64,000 nt of DNA from Scandinavium vulneris_A (GTDB taxonomy: Bacteria; Pseudomonadota; Gammaproteobacteria; Enterobacterales; Enterobacteriaceae), in the NCBI GenBank assembly GCA_046518185.1, contig JBKGRZ010000001.1:558001-622000 (forward strand). The letters are read 5' to 3'. This document shows, in pieces, positions 61,363-64,000 of the stretch. Numbering within the stretch: position 1 is the stretch's first letter; each line of letters opens with the position of its first letter. Under the pieces are notes generated by a model. The model was not told where the DNA came from, searched no databases, and saw nothing but the letters and a program-made list of their open reading frames with translations. A program made the position numbers and the translations under genes.

Positions 61363-61755
61363 CTAGGGTGGGGTAATCATGTAAAAAAACATTTTCGCCC
61401 TTAGCTTAATTAATTTTAAGGTGGTTGCCATTTTTATTTTTTTAACAATACTATTTCTAATTACCACTCCTGTTATTATAAACATACTAATAACGAACAT
61501 TGCAAACGTACCTTTTGTTAATCCATGTATGTATAACATTGCACTAACATTAATCAACCCCATAAAAGTCACCAGAAAAAAAGCACTACTTACAGCATCT
61601 GCAATCACGAGGATGTAATTTTCAAATGTTTCATCAACCGCAACTATAGCGCCCCTCCCATATACCTCACGTATAGCCTGGACATATGAGTTTTTCATCT
61701 CCAATAACTCTCTATATGAAAAGCAACTGGTTAATATTAATTCTTTCGCTTTCAT
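61363..61755 (-). CDS. Unrecognised small membrane protein in the pspF-tail island
   Basis: 130 residues from ATG 61755 (ATG 61767 is an alternative). A polar N-terminus (KELILTSCFSYRELLEMKNS) precedes two TM helices (YILVIADAVSSAFFLVTFMG, about 66-85, and GTFAMFVISMFIITGVVI, about 96-115) and a basic tail (KKIKMATTLKLIKLRAK). Very AT-rich, unlike the flanking core genes. It faces opposite to the DUF4225-like fragment. The frame is open further upstream only because it runs antisense through the second pspF-tail copy. No family recognised; a membrane immunity protein is one possibility. Confidence 0.55.
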   Translation of the reverse strand: MKAKELILTSCFSYRELLEMKNSYVQAIREVYGRGAIVAVDETFENYILVIADAVSSAFFLVTFMGLINVSAMLYIHGLTKGTFAMFVISMFIITGVVIRNSIVKKIKMATTLKLIKLRAKMFFYMITPP

Positions 61756-61787
61756 TTTAAATTCCATTTGACAAAAGACCCGATAAA

Positions 61788-61877
61788 GCAGGCCAGATCT
61801 AATCAGAAAAAACGGCAGAACTGTTGGGTTTAACTTATGACCCATTCCTGGCTTTATTGAAATAGCATCCGTTCTGA
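61788..61877 (+). repeat. pspF 3'-end repeat, copy 2 (decayed)
   Basis: 90 bp that align with the last 91 bp of pspF with one deleted base and 14 mismatches (about 76 of 91 positions the same by hand). The frame is broken by the deletion. It keeps GCAGGCCAGA, GGTTTAACTTAT and TTGAAA.AGCATC, and ends in TCTGA just as pspF does. Confidence 0.85.
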
Positions 61878-61885
61878 TCACACCG

Positions 61886-61918
61886 TTGCCCGGCGGCGCT
61901 ACGCTTGCGCGGACCTAC
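61886..61918. repeat. REP-like element after pspF-tail copy 2
   Basis: TGCCCGGCGGCGCTACGCTT followed by GCGCGGACCTAC. Positions 61893-61918 match 62518-62543 at 25 of 26 bases and resemble the palindrome after paaZ. It follows the copy 2 stop by 8 bp. Confidence 0.75.
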
Positions 61919-62065
61919 GATATTGCATCAACATTGCGCTCTATAAAAGTCGTTTCCCAATAGTCCAGCGCCTATACATAACTCAGGTCAATACATCAAG
62001 AGAATGCCTTTAGTAGAATCCAGTTCGGATTCAAGTAAGTTTTTGCAATACACAAAGGCATAAGA

Positions 62066-62434
62066 ATGAAACCTATCTCTGCGACAATAATCGTCACTTT
62101 ATTAACGGGATGTGCGTCATCAACGAATGACCTCATGTATAAGAATTGCAGAGAGGGGGGAGCGTCTGTTGAAGAATGCAACGCTCGCATATCTACATAT
62201 GACTCATCATCTGAGACACATACAGATTGGGGCGATATTGGCACAAAAGTAATAACAGGAGCCGCTGTGGCAGCTTTCGTAGTCGGTGAAGCCATAGCAG
62301 GTTCAAATGGAACAGGTGCAACGCAGAATACTTACACAGGGAATTGCGAATACTCCAGTGATACCGCCGCTGACGGCTCATCCTGTGGAGCGCGATCTGC
62401 TGAAGCAAGACCCGGTGGTTACGAACCTTATTAG
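62066..62434 (+). CDS. Putative small lipoprotein in the pspF-tail island
   Basis: 122 residues with AAGG 7 nt before the ATG. The signal segment ISATIIVTLLTGC ends in a lipobox, cysteine near residue 16. The middle has a glycine/alanine-rich hydrophobic stretch (VITGAAVAAFVVGEAIAG, about 72-89). The C-terminus has NCEYSSDTAADGSSCGARSA and ends RPGGYEPY, a cysteine- and glycine-patterned tail I have seen in small enterobacterial proteins but cannot name. Bounded on both sides by pspF-tail repeats. Confidence 0.65.
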   Translation: MKPISATIIVTLLTGCASSTNDLMYKNCREGGASVEECNARISTYDSSSETHTDWGDIGTKVITGAAVAAFVVGEAIAGSNGTGATQNTYTGNCEYSSDTAADGSSCGARSAEARPGGYEPY

Positions 62435-62469
62435 CCATCAAAACGAAACAAGTACTGGCACTTTGATGT

Positions 62470-62503
62470 CTGCGTCGCACTGCTAAAAAAGCATCAGCTC
62501 TGA
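62470..62503 (+). repeat. pspF 3'-end repeat, copy 3 (shortest)
   Basis: The 18 bases AAAAAGCATCAGCTCTGA (62486-62503) are identical to the last 18 bases of pspF; weaker similarity extends back to CTGCG at 62470. It is followed at 62518 by the same REP-like element that follows copy 2. Confidence 0.75.
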
Positions 62504-62508
62504 TCCCG

Positions 62509-62543
62509 CCATCGCCAGCGGCGCTACGCTTGCGCGGGCCTAC
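62509..62543. repeat. REP-like element overlapping the MFS gene end
   Basis: CGCCAGCGGCGCTACGCTTG, then CGCGGGCCTAC. The right half forms the last codons of the minus-strand MFS gene (SRPAQA-stop), so the element overlaps the gene's 3' end. Confidence 0.7.
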
Positions 62544-63918
62544 TTAAAAGCACTGCACTCGCCAGCATTGACCCGACGCACAACGCGCTGTTAAACAACA
62601 GTGCGTACTGGGCCGCACTCGCCATGCCGAAGGGTAAAAACATGGCATACAGTGATGCGGTGACCGCAATGCCCATCGCCCCACCCAGCGAACTGCCCAT
62701 TTTGTAGATGCCGGATGCCACGCCCACTTTCTCCTCTGGCGCGTTAACCACGGCGGTGTCGGTGGACGGCGTGGCGTAGCAGCCCAGCCCAAGTCCCAAC
62801 AGGATATTGCTGAAGAATACGACCCCGATATAAATGTCTTTCTCAAGGAAGGTACAGGAGATCAGCGCCACGCCAATCCCGGCGATAATCGGCCCGGTCA
62901 TCATTGGCAAACGCGCCCCGTAACGCTGGAGCAGTTTTTCACCCACGCGAATCATCACCAGCACCGTCACCAGATACCCCATCGTCATCATCCCGGTTTG
63001 CAGCGCGGAGAGATGATGGCCCTGCTGGAGCCAGATACTGGTGATCATCAGCGTGCCGATACAACCATTGAGCATAAAATTCGACAGCACTGCCCCGCTG
63101 TAGGCGCGATTTTTGAACAATGCGAAATCAATCAGCGCCTCGTCGCCTTTGCGTAATCCCGAACGAATAAACCACAGTGTCGCCAGTACCGCACCGCATA
63201 ACATCGTGAGTGACAAATCACTGCTCCAGCCCCAGCTGTGCCCTTTGCTGATAAACAGATTGAGCATCACCAGCGCGCTCACGAAGCTGAATAAGCCGCT
63301 GAGATCCAGTTTTCTATTCTGGGCGCTTTCACTGCGGCTTTCCGGCGTGCCGCGAATCAACAGCAATGACACCAGCGCGGCCAGCATCGAGAAAACGAAA
63401 ATCCAGCGCCAGCCCAGACCAGTGGCGATCGCCCCACCGACGAAAGAGCACAGGCCGCTGCCGCCCCAGGAACCAATCACCCAGAAGCTGATCGCCCGCT
63501 GACGCGCCTTCCCTTCGTACCAGGTTTTGATCAGCGCCAGCGTCGCGGGCATGATGCATGCCGCCGACAGCCCCTGAATCACCCTGCCCGCCAGGAACAA
63601 CACCGGGCCGTGCGACAGCACCAGCAATACGCTGCCGATAATACTCAGCACCAGACCAATCAGCGTCAGGCGCACGCGGCCAAATTTATCCGCCAACCCG
63701 CCGCTCGCCACCACAAAACAGCCGCTAAATAAAGCGCTGAGGCTGACCGCCAGGGTCAGCGTCTCCAGCGAAATATCAAGGCTGTTTTTCATCGCCGGAA
63801 CCACGTTGATAACCGACTGTGCAAACAGCCAAAAGGTTAAAACGCTAAGAACAATGCCCGCCAGCAGTCGGTCATTACCGGCAAACGGACGGGTTTCTGT
63901 CAGGGGAACGGTACTCAT
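62524..63918 (-). CDS. MFS transporter of the DHA2 (14-TM) type
   Basis: 464 residues with 13-14 hydrophobic helices. Motif A is recognisable as GGLADKFGRVRLTLIG near residue 73 and motif C-like glycine-rich IGSWGGSGLCSFVGGAI near 148. This points to a proton-driven multidrug or metabolite exporter of the QacA/Stp type; substrate unknown. AAGGAGGG lies 8 nt before the ATG. The last residues are encoded inside a REP-like element. It follows closely (27 nt) the gene that enters from the right edge, so the two may be one operon. Confidence 0.85.
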   Translation of the reverse strand: MSTVPLTETRPFAGNDRLLAGIVLSVLTFWLFAQSVINVVPAMKNSLDISLETLTLAVSLSALFSGCFVVASGGLADKFGRVRLTLIGLVLSIIGSVLLVLSHGPVLFLAGRVIQGLSAACIMPATLALIKTWYEGKARQRAISFWVIGSWGGSGLCSFVGGAIATGLGWRWIFVFSMLAALVSLLLIRGTPESRSESAQNRKLDLSGLFSFVSALVMLNLFISKGHSWGWSSDLSLTMLCGAVLATLWFIRSGLRKGDEALIDFALFKNRAYSGAVLSNFMLNGCIGTLMITSIWLQQGHHLSALQTGMMTMGYLVTVLVMIRVGEKLLQRYGARLPMMTGPIIAGIGVALISCTFLEKDIYIGVVFFSNILLGLGLGCYATPSTDTAVVNAPEEKVGVASGIYKMGSSLGGAMGIAVTASLYAMFLPFGMASAAQYALLFNSALCVGSMLASAVLLSRPAQA

Positions 63919-63945
63919 CGGGCGGCCCTCCTTCGTGGTGAATCA

Positions 63946-64000
63946 TCAACGCAGATAGTGTTCGGTCAGCCCGCTCCACAATGCCGCGCCGGTGATGAGG
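63946..64000 (-). CDS. 3' end of an unidentified gene
   Basis: The minus strand shows 17 complete codons (LITGAALWSGLTEHYLR) and a TGA stop. The rest lies beyond the window. Its spacing to the MFS start (27 nt) suggests an operon with the transporter. Too short to identify. Confidence 0.45.
   Translation of the reverse strand, partial: LITGAALWSGLTEHYLR

Noticed and set aside
60943..62543. Integrase or transposase in the pspF-tail island
   Set aside because: No frame in the interval resembles a tyrosine or serine recombinase or a transposase; only the repeats suggest mobility.
1..64000. CRISPR array, tRNA, rRNA or complete insertion sequence
   Set aside because: I found no regularly spaced repeat array, no tRNA cloverleaf or CCA-ended gene, no rRNA sequence and no transposase frame with terminal inverted repeats.

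Overview
The window is a chromosomal segment of a gamma-proteobacterium of the family Enterobacteriaceae. Almost every long gene has a recognisable Escherichia coli K-12 counterpart in the same local order (paa, tynA, feaB/feaR, ydbH-ynbE-ydbL, ldhA, hslJ, nifJ/ydbK, micC, ompN, ttcA, fnrS, zntB, dgcM, mppA, mpaA, ycjG, tpx, tyrR, ycjF, ycjX, ycjW, ompG, ycjV to ycjM, pspDCBA, pspF). The phenolic acid decarboxylase, the additional signalling genes and the missing pspE point to an Enterobacter/Lelliottia/Klebsiella/Kluyvera-type relative rather than E. coli itself; the genus cannot be fixed from the sequence alone.

Layout. 1-7461: phenylacetate degradation, paaABCDEFG (minus) divergent from paaZ (plus), with a clear operator-like palindrome between them. 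7653-14895: the aromatic amine branch that feeds it (tynA amine oxidase, feaB phenylacetaldehyde dehydrogenase, feaR regulator), split by an insertion holding a DgcJ-like diguanylate cyclase, a truncated second copy of its 5' end, and what looks like a toxin-antitoxin pair collapsed into one fused gene. 14896-23890: envelope genes (ydbL, ynbE, ydbH), ldhA, hslJ, ydbJ and the giant pyruvate:flavodoxin oxidoreductase. 23918-28418: two known small RNAs, MicC and FnrS, plus ompN, ttcA, zntB and small ORFs. 28644-33937: a signalling patch with a sensor-less chemoreceptor, an MHYT-GGDEF-EAL protein and DgcM. 34017-35479: a LysR regulator divergent from phenolic acid decarboxylase. 35553-44177: peptidoglycan peptide recycling (mppA, mpaA, ycjG), tpx, tyrR, ycjF, ycjX. 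44322-58117: the ycjW regulator and the ycjM-ompG operon for uptake and phosphorolysis of glucosides, with two copies of a 14-bp operator-like word. 58259-60942: phage shock genes with their sigma-54 promoter. 60943-62543: a small AT-rich island built from cassettes that each end in a copy of the pspF 3' terminus. 62524-64000: an MFS exporter and the end of one further gene.

How the genes work together. TynA (periplasm) and FeaB (cytosol) turn phenethylamine into phenylacetate, which the paa enzymes activate, epoxidise, open and beta-oxidise. MppA, MpaA and YcjG form a murein-peptide salvage route. OmpG, YcjN, YcjO, YcjP and YcjV import sugars that YcjM, YcjT and YcjU phosphorolyse or isomerise and YcjQ/R/S epimerise. 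The least ordinary parts are the pspF-tail repeats (60852-62543), the fused toxin-antitoxin gene with its operator (11819-12216), the duplicated and truncated cyclase promoter/leader (10002-11771), two unrecognised short genes (27022-27159 and 38164-38283), and the repeated YcjW-type operator (48127 and 58067).
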